Source of the DNA: Sphingobacterium tabacisoli
Lineage (GTDB): Bacteria > Bacteroidota > Bacteroidia > Sphingobacteriales > Sphingobacteriaceae
Assembly: GCF_017908035.1 (NCBI RefSeq)
Contig: NZ_JAEQMU010000001.1
Coordinates: 1,116,001-1,180,000, forward strand
DNA: 64,000 bases
Reading direction: 5' to 3'
Position numbers and translations under genes: made by a program. Positions 41,661-49,899 of the stretch are shown one piece after another (position 1 is the stretch's first letter; each line of letters opens with the position of its first letter). Below the pieces are notes generated by a model. The model was not told the DNA's origin and ran no database searches. It saw only the letters and a list, made by a program, of their open reading frames with translations.

Positions 41661-43124
41661 ATGAAAACAAAATACTTTTGGCTCATCGGGGCAGTCTGTT
41701 TGATATTTTTCATATCCATACCTACTTTTCACTTATTGACGACAAAGTGGAAGGAGAATAGAACGGAAGTCGAAATTGCGCAAGGATATACTAATGATGC
41801 CAGTCAGTTGAACCTGACAAAGATGGATACTATTATTACCATTCCAGCAGATAAAAACCTAATTGAAGCGCAGCTTAAAGATATCTTCAAATATGCTAGA
41901 GAGAAAGGTTTGAAAATATCGATTTCGGGAGCAAAACATAGCATGGGAGGCCACACCATATCTCCTGATGGTGTCTTATTGAATATGCTACCCTATAAGC
42001 ATATGGAGCTTGATACCGTAAATAATATCTTATCAATAGGTTCTGGCGCTCTATGGGAGGATGCGCTGAAGTATCTCGATGGGTATGGTAAATCTATTGC
42101 GATAATGCAGGCTTTTAGCTCTTTCTCGATTGGAGGATCGATTAGTGTAAACGGCCATGGCTGGCAGAAGGATCTACCTCCTATTTCGAAAAGTATTCAC
42201 TCGTTTTCTATTATGCTGGCTAATGGTAAGGTGTTAGATTGTAGCAGAAGCGAAAATCAGGAACTGTTCAAACTGGTATTAGGTGGATATGGCTTATTTG
42301 GTGTAATATTGGATGTAAAGCTCCATGTTGTCGACAATACAGCACTGACCTATAAGTATATCAGGCTGTCCCCTGCTAACTATGTAAGCTACTATAAGAA
42401 ATATGTGTCTGACAATCCAAATGTAAATCTTGTATTTGGAAGGTTGCGGATCTCGGATAAGCACTTTTTAGAAGAGGCTACACTTAACTATTTTGAAGAA
42501 GTACAGACGGATATACCTACTCTCCAACAAACAAAAAGTACAGAAACCCAGCGGTTGGTATTTAGAGGTAGTGTCGGTAGTGAATATGGGAAGAGACTGC
42601 GATGGGACTTGGAAACGGGGAAAAATAAGATCTCTAAGAATGAGATTTACTCCAGAAATGAACTCTTAAATGATCATGTCTCGCTGATTGAAAACAAAGA
42701 TACATCTTCTACGGATCTATTACAGGAGTACTTTATCCCCGAAAGACACTTCAATCATTTTATACAGGATATCAAACCGATCTTAAAAAAATCTACGATT
42801 GATCTGTTAAATATCACTATACGTGGGGTTCGTGAGGATAGGGATAGCTACCTTAACTACGCTAAAGAAGATGTATATGGATTTGTGATCCTATTCAATC
42901 AAAAGAAAACAAAAGAACAGGAAGAGGCAATGAGGGAACTAACTAATGAGCTTGTGGATGCAGCCCTGAAGAATGAAGGAACATTTTACCTGCCTTACAG
43001 GCTACATATCGACAGAGAAAAGATGCGTAAAGCGTATCCACAGGCGGACAGCTTTTTTGATCTGAAACTCAAGTATGATCCTAAAGCTGTATTTAGCAAT
43101 AGATTTTACGAGCACTACAAGTAG
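41661..43124 (+). CDS. Membrane-anchored FAD-linked oxidase (vanillyl-alcohol-oxidase superfamily)
   Basis: A 487-residue protein with an N-terminal signal anchor (about residues 5-26). The FAD_binding_4 domain spans about 60-225, with IPADKNLIEAQLKDIFKYAR and SGAKHSMGGH (89-98); the His in the latter is the usual position of covalent flavin attachment in sugar-lactone and alditol oxidases. SFSIGGSISVNGHGW (about 153-167) is the second FAD motif. The C-terminal half is a substrate domain ending RFYEHYK, as in alditol oxidase relatives. The likely reaction is oxidation of an alcohol or lactone group. Single gene, plus strand. Confidence 0.85.
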   Translation: MKTKYFWLIGAVCLIFFISIPTFHLLTTKWKENRTEVEIAQGYTNDASQLNLTKMDTIITIPADKNLIEAQLKDIFKYAREKGLKISISGAKHSMGGHTISPDGVLLNMLPYKHMELDTVNNILSIGSGALWEDALKYLDGYGKSIAIMQAFSSFSIGGSISVNGHGWQKDLPPISKSIHSFSIMLANGKVLDCSRSENQELFKLVLGGYGLFGVILDVKLHVVDNTALTYKYIRLSPANYVSYYKKYVSDNPNVNLVFGRLRISDKHFLEEATLNYFEEVQTDIPTLQQTKSTETQRLVFRGSVGSEYGKRLRWDLETGKNKISKNEIYSRNELLNDHVSLIENKDTSSTDLLQEYFIPERHFNHFIQDIKPILKKSTIDLLNITIRGVREDRDSYLNYAKEDVYGFVILFNQKKTKEQEEAMRELTNELVDAALKNEGTFYLPYRLHIDREKMRKAYPQADSFFDLKLKYDPKAVFSNRFYEHYK

Positions 43125-43175
43125 GACGACTGGATGAACCAGCTGTATAGAAGATGGATAAAACAAAAAATGAGC

Positions 43176-43778
43176 TTAATATTGCTCTAAGTCCGAAAAG
43201 CTTAAGTCCTGGATTCTAGGGAACGAACTGACTCTTATAGGCTTTTTCGTCTTATTGAAGATCTCGTCGGATCCCAGTTCCTGCTGAAACTCGATTTTTG
43301 TTTTTTCGATTAAATCGATCTTCGTTTCGAAAGTGGTGTTTTTGCCGTTCCAGTATACACGTGAGATCTTGACTAGCTCAAAATTGTTCTGCTTAAGCCT
43401 AAATTCATAACAGCTTTTTCGGCCGTTAATATCTGTAAGCATCCTTAACTTACCTTCTTCAATAAAAAAGTCTGGGATTGTATTGCCATTGTGCTCACCA
43501 TTCTTATAGGGTGGGTACTGGCTCTCTATTATCTTTGTAGAAGAGACAACGAGCTGAAGCTTACCATTCGGCTGTGAAAGAAATATCTGTACCCGCAATG
43601 GTCTGGTATCGTCCTCTACATCCATCTCTAAAACAATAACATCATCGCGTTTGTCATTATTCAGGTCTCCCACTTCTCTTTGCACTAGAGCCGTAAAATT
43701 GCCTTTAGGATCATTTTTTTGTGCGTATAAATTGGCTTTTGCCAAAAAAAGTAATAATGCAAAAAACAGTATTTTCAT
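43176..43778 (-). CDS. Secreted protein with FG-GAP/EF-like motif, intact paralogue
   Basis: A 200-residue protein with a signal peptide (ending LYAQ) and an FG-GAP/calcium-loop-like motif EVGDLNNDKRDDVIVLEMD (about residues 35-53). The rest is beta-rich. A truncated paralogue lies at 46069-46420. Function unknown. Element copy 12 follows upstream of its start codon. Confidence 0.65.
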   Translation of the reverse strand: MKILFFALLLFLAKANLYAQKNDPKGNFTALVQREVGDLNNDKRDDVIVLEMDVEDDTRPLRVQIFLSQPNGKLQLVVSSTKIIESQYPPYKNGEHNGNTIPDFFIEEGKLRMLTDINGRKSCYEFRLKQNNFELVKISRVYWNGKNTTFETKIDLIEKTKIEFQQELGSDEIFNKTKKPIRVSSFPRIQDLSFSDLEQY

Positions 43779-43851
43779 AGCAGTACAAAGTGAATATTAT
43801 AACAAGGATTTTTGAGCCTTGCTGTAAAAATATAAAAACAATACAGCTTGT

Positions 43852-43983
43852 GTAACCTTTTTGTTAACATCATAAAAATGAACACTATCGGCATAGGTTT
43901 TGTCGTTATATCAGTATTCATAATTTAGGTTAATAATTGGTTAGTTAAAAATACCTGAAGCTCCCCGCTTTAGGTATTTTTTT
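43852..43983 (+). repeat. TATCGGCAT element, copy 12
   Basis: A full-length copy: AACCTTTTTG block, 19 bases from TTG to CACTATCG, core kept by a G-U pair (CGGCA/TGTCG), hairpin ATACCTGAAG / CTTTAGGTAT with a G-U pair, and seven T. It lies 46 bases beyond the end of the convergent gene at 44030. Confidence 0.8.
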
Positions 43984-44029
43984 ATTATAGAGAGGCCGGC
44001 TCGAGTCTTCACCTTTCTGTTTTAATAGA

Positions 44030-44665
44030 TCAATGCTCCTTTTCTTTACATATTTTCGAATAATACTTTTCCAGCATCTTTACGTTATTATTTCGCTCTT
44101 CTGATTTTTCGTCATTTTTATCTGTATATACTAACCATTTACGGTAGAGCTCGTGGAAAACCTCTGCTCCCATTTCGGTCAGATCATTATTCTCGAAATT
44201 GAGGTGTAGGATCCTGTCTTGCTTATCCAGTGGATTGAGTTTCAAAAGCTTGTTTTCATAACAAAACCGCAGAAAAGTGATGTGAAGATTATAAATCTTT
44301 ACTATACTCTCAGGATAGGCACGATTCGCTTTAAACAAATAGGATATATCGGTAACGAATTGTGTATGGTAATATAAATCGTGATAGACATGTGCAATTG
44401 CTTTTTTCAGAAATTCTATGTCCTCAATATCCTCTATTAAAATCAATCTGTAATAGGCCCAGCCGAAAGGATTTTCTTCAACAGCTCCGTCAAGCATCTT
44501 TTTCAGGTTCTCTGTGGATAGCAGGTATAATCTATTCTCGTAGAGAACGCCTATTCTTTTTCCATTTTGAGTAACAATGTATTCTCCAAAAATAGGCTCA
44601 AGGGAAATATTGATGATGGTCCTACACAGTTGTTCAAACTGCTTTGCAAATTTCTTTGTTGTCAT
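44030..44665 (-). CDS. Unknown protein with TfoX-N-like start
   Basis: A 211-residue cytoplasmic protein. Residues about 25-60 (FGEYIVTQNGKRIGVLYENR plus LYLLSTENL) resemble the start of the TfoX N-terminal domain, but the remainder, rich in aromatic and charged helices (HVYHDLYYHTQFVTDISYL), does not match a family I know. It is a neighbour of an AAA ATPase gene upstream on the same strand (139 bases away). Function unknown. Confidence 0.6.
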   Translation of the reverse strand: MTTKKFAKQFEQLCRTIINISLEPIFGEYIVTQNGKRIGVLYENRLYLLSTENLKKMLDGAVEENPFGWAYYRLILIEDIEDIEFLKKAIAHVYHDLYYHTQFVTDISYLFKANRAYPESIVKIYNLHITFLRFCYENKLLKLNPLDKQDRILHLNFENNDLTEMGAEVFHELYRKWLVYTDKNDEKSEERNNNVKMLEKYYSKICKEKEH

Positions 44666-44804
44666 GGGGTATTCTATTGATTATTGACTACACTAATCTC
44701 GAGTGAACCTATTCTGTACAGATATTTTAAAATTTAAATTTTTCATCTTTTGTCGATCTGCTCTCTACCGTTTTGTAATAGACAATACAAAATCGTATAT
44801 AAAA

Positions 44805-45512
44805 CTATAATCCGAGTTCCTGCAACATACGCTCTCTGTTATTCATAAAGTATTTTGTTAATCGATATTGTTCGGTGTCTTCATACGAAATTAGCTGTAT
44901 GCCTTCCATACTGACTTGAAATATATCAGCATCGGGGTAAGCCATTAAAATCGGTGAATGGGTCGCGATAACAAACTGCGAATTCTTCTCGACAAGCTGC
45001 TGGATACGAACCAACATGTTCATTTGGCTAACGATGGATAAGGCCGATTCGGGCTCATCAAAAATATACAATCCTTGTCCATAGAGCCGATGGTGTAAAA
45101 GGGAAAGAAAACTCTCTCCATGGGAACACTCATGAAGCGAGCCTCCGTAACTCTCTTGCGCCTGATAATCATCTACGGCGGTAGCAACATTATAGAAGCT
45201 CTCCGCACGTAGAAAAAAACCATCCCTATTACGATATCCAGTTCTAATCAGCTGAATATCCTCGAAAAGAGAGGAATGTGAATCTTTTGTACTGAAATTG
45301 AAATTTCGACTTCCCCCCTCTGGATTAAAACCAGCATTAACGGCAATCGCTTCAATTAAAGTAGATTTACCCACTCCATTTTCGCCTATGATAAACGTGA
45401 CTTCTTTCCGAAGTTTTAAATCGGTCAGATTAGATATGGAGGGGATATTATAGGGGTAAGATGCTCGCCTTTCGGCAACACAATTATTTCTCACTTCACT
45501 AATGTAAATCAT
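44805..45512 (-). CDS. AAA ATPase (AAA_21 type)
   Basis: A 235-residue ATPase starting at the ATG at 45512 (a GTG-started extension reaches 45548). It has Walker A GENGVGKS (about residues 43-50), an ABC-like signature with SHGES (about 130-134), Walker B LYIFDEPES (about 148-156) and a His in ATHSP (about 185). This is the compact single-domain SMC/ABC-like ATPase found alone or in defence and toxin-antitoxin modules. No nuclease or partner domain is fused, so its role is open. Confidence 0.9.
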   Translation of the reverse strand: MIYISEVRNNCVAERRASYPYNIPSISNLTDLKLRKEVTFIIGENGVGKSTLIEAIAVNAGFNPEGGSRNFNFSTKDSHSSLFEDIQLIRTGYRNRDGFFLRAESFYNVATAVDDYQAQESYGGSLHECSHGESFLSLLHHRLYGQGLYIFDEPESALSIVSQMNMLVRIQQLVEKNSQFVIATHSPILMAYPDADIFQVSMEGIQLISYEDTEQYRLTKYFMNNRERMLQELGL

Positions 45513-45667
45513 AATAGGCAATATAAGATATTCTAGTTTAAATTTCACGGAACAGTTATTGTATTATACGTAATAGGCTCTTTGCCTATATTCTCCATGC
45601 CTTAAACTATAGATTGGTATGCTGTTTGTAGTTCCCTGCTAATTTTTAAAATGCTAAATTTGCTCTC

Positions 45668-46045
45668 ATGAGATTACTCGGTTATCTAATTGCCCTATCA
45701 AGTATACTTTTTTTCTCCTTTAACAGGCAACAACATCCTTTGCAGAAAGAATGGCAGTTGGTAGCCGAACGGATAACTCATTTTAACCAAGATCACACAC
45801 CCTATGACGGGGTTAAGGATAGACTCGATTCTGTCGATAATATAAGGGTGCAATTTTTGTCAGATGGCTCTTTTAAATCTCCTGAGGGTGATGGAAGCTA
45901 TACCTTTTCCAAGGATTCTATACATTTAAACATCAATGGTAAAACGGCTTCTTTTAGATATGAATTAATAGATTCGAAGTTAATGATGGAAAGCTATATC
46001 AAAAATCCTACATACCTGGTTAGATCAAGGCTTTACCTAGAATAG
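45668..46045 (+). CDS. Lipocalin-like small protein
   Basis: A 125-residue protein with an N-terminal hydrophobic signal (about residues 1-17) and a beta-rich domain: KEWQLVAERI near the start, VQFLSDGSFKS and DGSYTFSKDSIHLNI (about 60-90), typical of the lipocalin-like domain in small Bacteroidota proteins. It may bind a small hydrophobic ligand. It ends just before the truncated duplicate at 46069. Confidence 0.7.
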   Translation: MRLLGYLIALSSILFFSFNRQQHPLQKEWQLVAERITHFNQDHTPYDGVKDRLDSVDNIRVQFLSDGSFKSPEGDGSYTFSKDSIHLNINGKTASFRYELIDSKLMMESYIKNPTYLVRSRLYLE

Positions 46046-46068
46046 TAACCATCTCTAAAAGTTAATCC

Positions 46069-46420
46069 TTAATACTGCTCTGAATCGGAAAAGCTCAAAT
46101 CTTGGATTTTAGGTAGTGAATGAATTGTTATCGCCTTCTTCCTTTTGTTAAATATTTCATCTGAACCTAATTCTTGCTGAAATTCTGTTTTTGTTTTCGC
46201 AATCAAGTCAATCGCTGTTTCGAAGGTTGTATTTTTTCCGTTCCAGTATACACCTAATATTTTGACCAGCTCAAAAGTATTTTGTATGCATCTAAATTCA
46301 TAGCAGCTTTTTGGGTCATTGATATTTGTAAGCATTCTTAACTTACCCTCTTCAATGAAAAAATCCGGGATCGGATTACCATTATGCTCACCGTTCTTGT
46401 TAGGTGGATATTGGCTTTGA
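46069..46420 (-). pseudogene. 5'-truncated duplicate of the gene at 43176
   Basis: The reverse strand encodes a homologue of the C-terminal half of the 43176 protein, sharing WNGKNTTFET, KTEFQQELGSDEIFNK and IQDLSFSDSEQY. DNA homology continues upstream of the first ATG (46335) to about 46420, where the paralogue's signal peptide and FG-GAP-like region are missing. No start with a signal sequence was found, so it is probably non-functional. Confidence 0.7.
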
Positions 46421-46461
46421 AAACAAATATGCTATTTTGGTCTTAATGAAGATGTCTACCA

Positions 46462-47052
46462 CTACTCAAAATCGGCTATTTCTTCTTTTAATTTCCGTAA
46501 TTGATCCTGTACAAGTCTATTACGGAATCTCGAAAATAAAATTCCTCCACCAGCAACTAATACGACAGAGATGATAAACTCGAGCCACGAGCCTGATAAT
46601 AAACCACGGCTTGTACAAAAAGAGTAAATAGCAAGGGGTGGAATAATGATACAGAGATATAAAGTCGATATCTTCTTTACCCGCAGTTTATTCTTCTCAT
46701 AAGTTAGAAATAACATTTTGTTTTCCTTAACTGGTTTAGACAAATCTATCTTGCTCAAAATTCTAAACAATTGAAATGTATCAAAATACTGAACTCCAAC
46801 AACTAAGATAATAAAGAGCATAAAGGTAAGTCCTTGAAAAGAGATTATCGCTGCGTTGAAATATACAATCAGGAATGCAAGTAAGCCTACAGATATTACT
46901 ATACGTATTCCGGACTCCCAACGAAGCAAGTTTATTCTCCTCTTGGGCTTATGGGTCATCATTTCGTGCAATATCTTTTTGTTGATCTTGGTATTTTCTT
47001 CAAGACGTTCAGTGAACATCTCCCATTTTTCTTCTAATTCTGACAAATTCAT
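46462..47052 (-). CDS. Membrane protein, partner of stand-alone sigma
   Basis: A 196-residue protein from the ATG at 47052 (a TTG-started extension reaches 47058). It has a cytoplasmic N-terminus of about 45 residues (charged helices) and four predicted transmembrane helices. It starts 11 bases after the ECF sigma gene, so it is probably cotranscribed and may act as its anti-sigma factor, by position only. Confidence 0.7.
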   Translation of the reverse strand: MNLSELEEKWEMFTERLEENTKINKKILHEMMTHKPKRRINLLRWESGIRIVISVGLLAFLIVYFNAAIISFQGLTFMLFIILVVGVQYFDTFQLFRILSKIDLSKPVKENKMLFLTYEKNKLRVKKISTLYLCIIIPPLAIYSFCTSRGLLSGSWLEFIISVVLVAGGGILFSRFRNRLVQDQLRKLKEEIADFE

Positions 47053-47062
47053 AATCAATATA

Positions 47063-47566
47063 TTATTTACTTGCTAAATCTTTCAATTGTTGTTTAATAC
47101 GACTTATCCGAGTACCGACATTGGACTGACTAATCCCCATGATAACTGCGATTTCGTCATGCTTGTGACGATCGAGATAAAGTAATATAATCGCTTTGTC
47201 AAAAGCACTTAACATATCTATAGACTCATAGAGTTTGCTATACATATCCTGCAAGGCGGGATCTTCTGAAACGATATGTTGATCCCAATTAGGACTATCG
47301 GTGCCGAACAAGACGAATGAATGACGTTTGTCATAACTCAGCTTACATAATGCGGTATTGAGTGCTACACGATAAATCCAGGTAGATATTGAGGATCTCC
47401 CTTCGAAAGTAGCGAAAGACTTCCATAATTGATAAGTCATTTCATCTAGTAGATCCTCGCGATCTTGTTTGGTCTTGGAATAAATGGCTGAGATTTTTAA
47501 TAGTATCCCAAGATGCGCCTCCAAGATTTTGACAAATTCTTTTTGTTGTTCTATAATATCGAGCAT
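47063..47566 (-). CDS. ECF-type RNA polymerase sigma factor (non-FecI)
   Basis: A 167-residue sigma factor with region 2 (about residues 22-85, EDLLDEMTYQLWKSFATFEG core) and region 4 (about 110-160, KHDEIAVIMGISQSNVGTRI helix-turn-helix). Unlike the four PUL-linked sigma factors it has no hydrophobic C-terminal tail and no FecR neighbour. Its likely regulator is the four-helix membrane protein encoded next. Confidence 0.9.
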   Translation of the reverse strand: MLDIIEQQKEFVKILEAHLGILLKISAIYSKTKQDREDLLDEMTYQLWKSFATFEGRSSISTWIYRVALNTALCKLSYDKRHSFVLFGTDSPNWDQHIVSEDPALQDMYSKLYESIDMLSAFDKAIILLYLDRHKHDEIAVIMGISQSNVGTRISRIKQQLKDLASK

Positions 47567-47690
47567 TTAGTTGAAAAGCTTTAATTAATAATCGCAGTAT
47601 ACCCCAGTTAGTAGAAAAATAGACACAAAAATCACAATAACGTGAAAATATATTTACTTTATTTAAATCACATCAGAATAAACATCTCAC

Positions 47691-47819
47691 CTTGATGTTA
47701 TTATGACAATTAGGAAGACTAACGATATGAGTTCGGCTGTTACACTTCGTATTCATGATATGAACTAATTAACAATTGGTTCGTTAAATTCTCTAAAATT
47801 TACCGCATCAGGAATTTCA
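47691..47819 (+). repeat. TATCGGCAT element, copy 13 (diverged)
   Basis: A worn copy: TTATTATGACAATTAG matches the copy 5 upstream block, GTATTCATGATATGAACTAATT the A/T segment, and CAATTGGTTCGTTAAATTC the conserved segment, while the hairpin and T run have lost pairing. It lies in the gap 47567-48007. Confidence 0.5.
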
Positions 47820-47884
47820 AGTATAAAACACTTGACTCGATATTTCACAGAACTTGCTCGCAATTAAAATTACTGCAAAACGCT

Positions 47885-47931
47885 GCTAGCTTCTAATATG
47901 GATTCTTAATGTATTCATATTAGAAGCTAGC
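47885..47931. repeat. 16-bp perfect inverted repeat
   Basis: GCTAGCTTCTAATATG (47885-47900) and its exact complement CATATTAGAAGCTAGC (47916-47931) flank a 15-base loop. It lies 77 bases beyond the 3' end of the MFS gene and could terminate its transcript on the minus strand, although only a weak T run follows. No related sequence was seen elsewhere in the window. Confidence 0.6.
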
Positions 47932-48007
47932 GTGATGAAAACTGGAAAACAATGTACTTTTTCCTTCAGAAAAGTGTTTGTATTGTTAGTATCTGAATCA
48001 CTTGTAT

Positions 48008-49414
48008 TTACTTTCTTGACTGTATAGAAAACTGTCTAATTACCAAGACGATGACTAAACATAGCAAGCCTATTGAAGCCAGCATTGCGTAAAGATATGC
48101 CGCTGGAATATTATTCATGAAGTGCTTCGTAGAACCTTCTTGATGATAATACAGCCCTACAATAAAGGCAATACCTAAGCAAATGGCAATCTGCTGTATT
48201 GTAAGATATAATGCTGAACCGACTCCAATCAAGGATCTACTTAAATCGCGTAAAGCTAAAGTCATCAGAGAAGGTAAGACACTGCCGCAACCTAAACCGT
48301 AAAAAAAGAACAGAAAATGAATGTGTATAGGATCCGGTATAGTTTGGTTGAAAATCCAAAGATGCATTGCCAACCCTAAAATCATGATGAGGATTCCCGA
48401 TAGGATTACTGCCCTTCCCCATTTATGAATAAGCCGGCCGACAACTATACTCGCCAAAACATAACCGATCCCCTGATACACGAAAGCAATTCCGGTACTA
48501 CTAGAAGAGAAACCCTTTTGAGCCTGTAGATAGTTCGAATTGATGATAAAATAGGAATCCTGCACCATGTAGTAGGCCAATACAATAAATAACCCGACAT
48601 TGAACACCTTGTTTCTGAATAATGAAAAGTTAAGCATGGCGCCCTCATTCTTCTGATCCAATCGATATTGCTTTTGGATGAAGCGGTATAATAATAGCAA
48701 GGCCAGGATCATCATTCCAATGATCCAAAGAGGCCAATGTAACTCAGGCCCGACGATAAGTGGATAAATCAAAAGTATCAATAGAGCAAATAGCTGAACC
48801 ATAGAAACAGAATCCACCTTTTGGTCGCTCGCAGTTCTATCTTTCAGAATACAGATATAGGTCAGCGAAACTGCAAGTACGCCTATCGGAAGATTGATCA
48901 GAAAGATTAAGCGCCAGCTCTCTGCTATCCACTCCTGATCAGGAAGAATGCCCCCCAATAGCTGACCTAACACAGAAGCAACACCGGCTATACTCCCATA
49001 AATACCAAGTGCAATAGTGCGTTTCTCCGGTTGATCAAACTGTAAAGTAATCAGGGAAATTGCCTGCGGCACCATCAGCCCCGAACTGATCCCTTGAACT
49101 AATCGTCCCAAGAGTAGGAAATAAATATGATCGGATAGTCCACATAAGAGAGATGATAGTGTAAAACCAACCATTCCTAGAACATAGAGGTTCTTACGAC
49201 CATAGACCTCTCCTGCTTTACCCGCATTAATCAACAGGCTCGCATAACCGATAATATATAGGATAATAATCCACTGTACCTCACTGTTGGATAAGTGTAA
49301 TGCTTCTTGGATCCTAGGGAGGGATACATTGATAATGAATAGGTCCAGGACGAACAAAAATATACCGATAGAGAGAATGAAGGTCTGAAATATTTCCTTA
49401 ACGCTTAGTTTCAT
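48008..49414 (-). CDS. MFS transporter, DHA2 (EmrB/QacA-like) drug exporter
   Basis: About 468 residues from the ATG at 49414 (a TTG-started frame reaches 49471). It has 14 predicted transmembrane helices, with the DHA2-type motif near LGRLVQGISSGLMVPQAISL (after the third helix) and a GQLLGGILP-type motif C. It is predicted to export toxic organic compounds by proton antiport. It is divergent from an HxlR-type regulator 117 bases away, a typical regulator-efflux pair. Confidence 0.9.
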   Translation of the reverse strand: MKLSVKEIFQTFILSIGIFLFVLDLFIINVSLPRIQEALHLSNSEVQWIIILYIIGYASLLINAGKAGEVYGRKNLYVLGMVGFTLSSLLCGLSDHIYFLLLGRLVQGISSGLMVPQAISLITLQFDQPEKRTIALGIYGSIAGVASVLGQLLGGILPDQEWIAESWRLIFLINLPIGVLAVSLTYICILKDRTASDQKVDSVSMVQLFALLILLIYPLIVGPELHWPLWIIGMMILALLLLYRFIQKQYRLDQKNEGAMLNFSLFRNKVFNVGLFIVLAYYMVQDSYFIINSNYLQAQKGFSSSSTGIAFVYQGIGYVLASIVVGRLIHKWGRAVILSGILIMILGLAMHLWIFNQTIPDPIHIHFLFFFYGLGCGSVLPSLMTLALRDLSRSLIGVGSALYLTIQQIAICLGIAFIVGLYYHQEGSTKHFMNNIPAAYLYAMLASIGLLCLVIVLVIRQFSIQSRK

Positions 49415-49490
49415 TGCTAGTATTCTAGAGTTTAAAAAGGTAAATTTATCCGAATAAAAATGAGCTATCAAGTAGTTGTATATTGTGTAC

Positions 49491-49512
49491 TTAGTATACT
49501 TTTTTGTACTAA
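49491..49512. promoter_or_regulatory. Candidate operator between MFS exporter and HxlR regulator
   Basis: TTAGTA (49491-49496) and TACTAA (49507-49512) form an inverted repeat in the divergent intergenic region, next to GTGTAC / GTATAC copies. It is plausibly the HxlR-family binding site controlling both genes. Confidence 0.35.
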
Positions 49513-49531
49513 TGCTTGTTATGAATGACTT

Positions 49532-49879
49532 ATGAGGGAAAAAAAAATCAATAAATATGAGAGCTGCTGTGACGTAAACGGTATTTTCAAGATAATCGGC
49601 GGAAAATGGAAGGCGCTAATTATAAAAGCTATTTCCGAAGATTGTCCAAAACGATTTGGGGAGCTACGACGTGATCTGGATACTATAGCACAGACGACAT
49701 TGACGGTACAGCTTAGAGAGCTTGAGCGTGACGGCATAATATCTAGAAAGATCTATGCCGAGACTCCGCCTCGCGTAGAATACAAACTCTCAGAGTTGGG
49801 GCAAACGTTACTGCCAATCCTGGAGTTACTGGATGACTGGTGGGCTTTGTATAAGACGAGTAAAACGGATGCTATCTAA
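49532..49879 (+). CDS. HxlR family winged-helix transcriptional regulator
   Basis: A 115-residue DNA-binding protein. Two adjacent Cys (residues 12-13) precede a conserved GIFKIIGGKWKALIIKAI segment, followed by the winged-helix core (RFGELRRDLDTIAQTTLTVQLRELERDGI). Cys residues near the N-terminus suggest thiol or electrophile sensing, as in some HxlR/YodB members. It is divergent from the DHA2 exporter, which it probably represses. The length is typical for the family. Confidence 0.92.
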   Translation: MREKKINKYESCCDVNGIFKIIGGKWKALIIKAISEDCPKRFGELRRDLDTIAQTTLTVQLRELERDGIISRKIYAETPPRVEYKLSELGQTLLPILELLDDWWALYKTSKTDAI

Positions 49880-49899
49880 TTAAACATCATTTCTCCCAT

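Noticed and set aside
3793..47819. The elements as integron attC sites
   Set aside because: They lack the paired RYYYAAC / GTTRRRY core sites and no integrase gene is visible; hairpin plus T tract fits a terminator or small RNA better.
3793..47819. The elements as a CRISPR array
   Set aside because: Copies are hundreds to thousands of bases apart and separate whole genes; there are no regularly spaced spacers and no cas genes.
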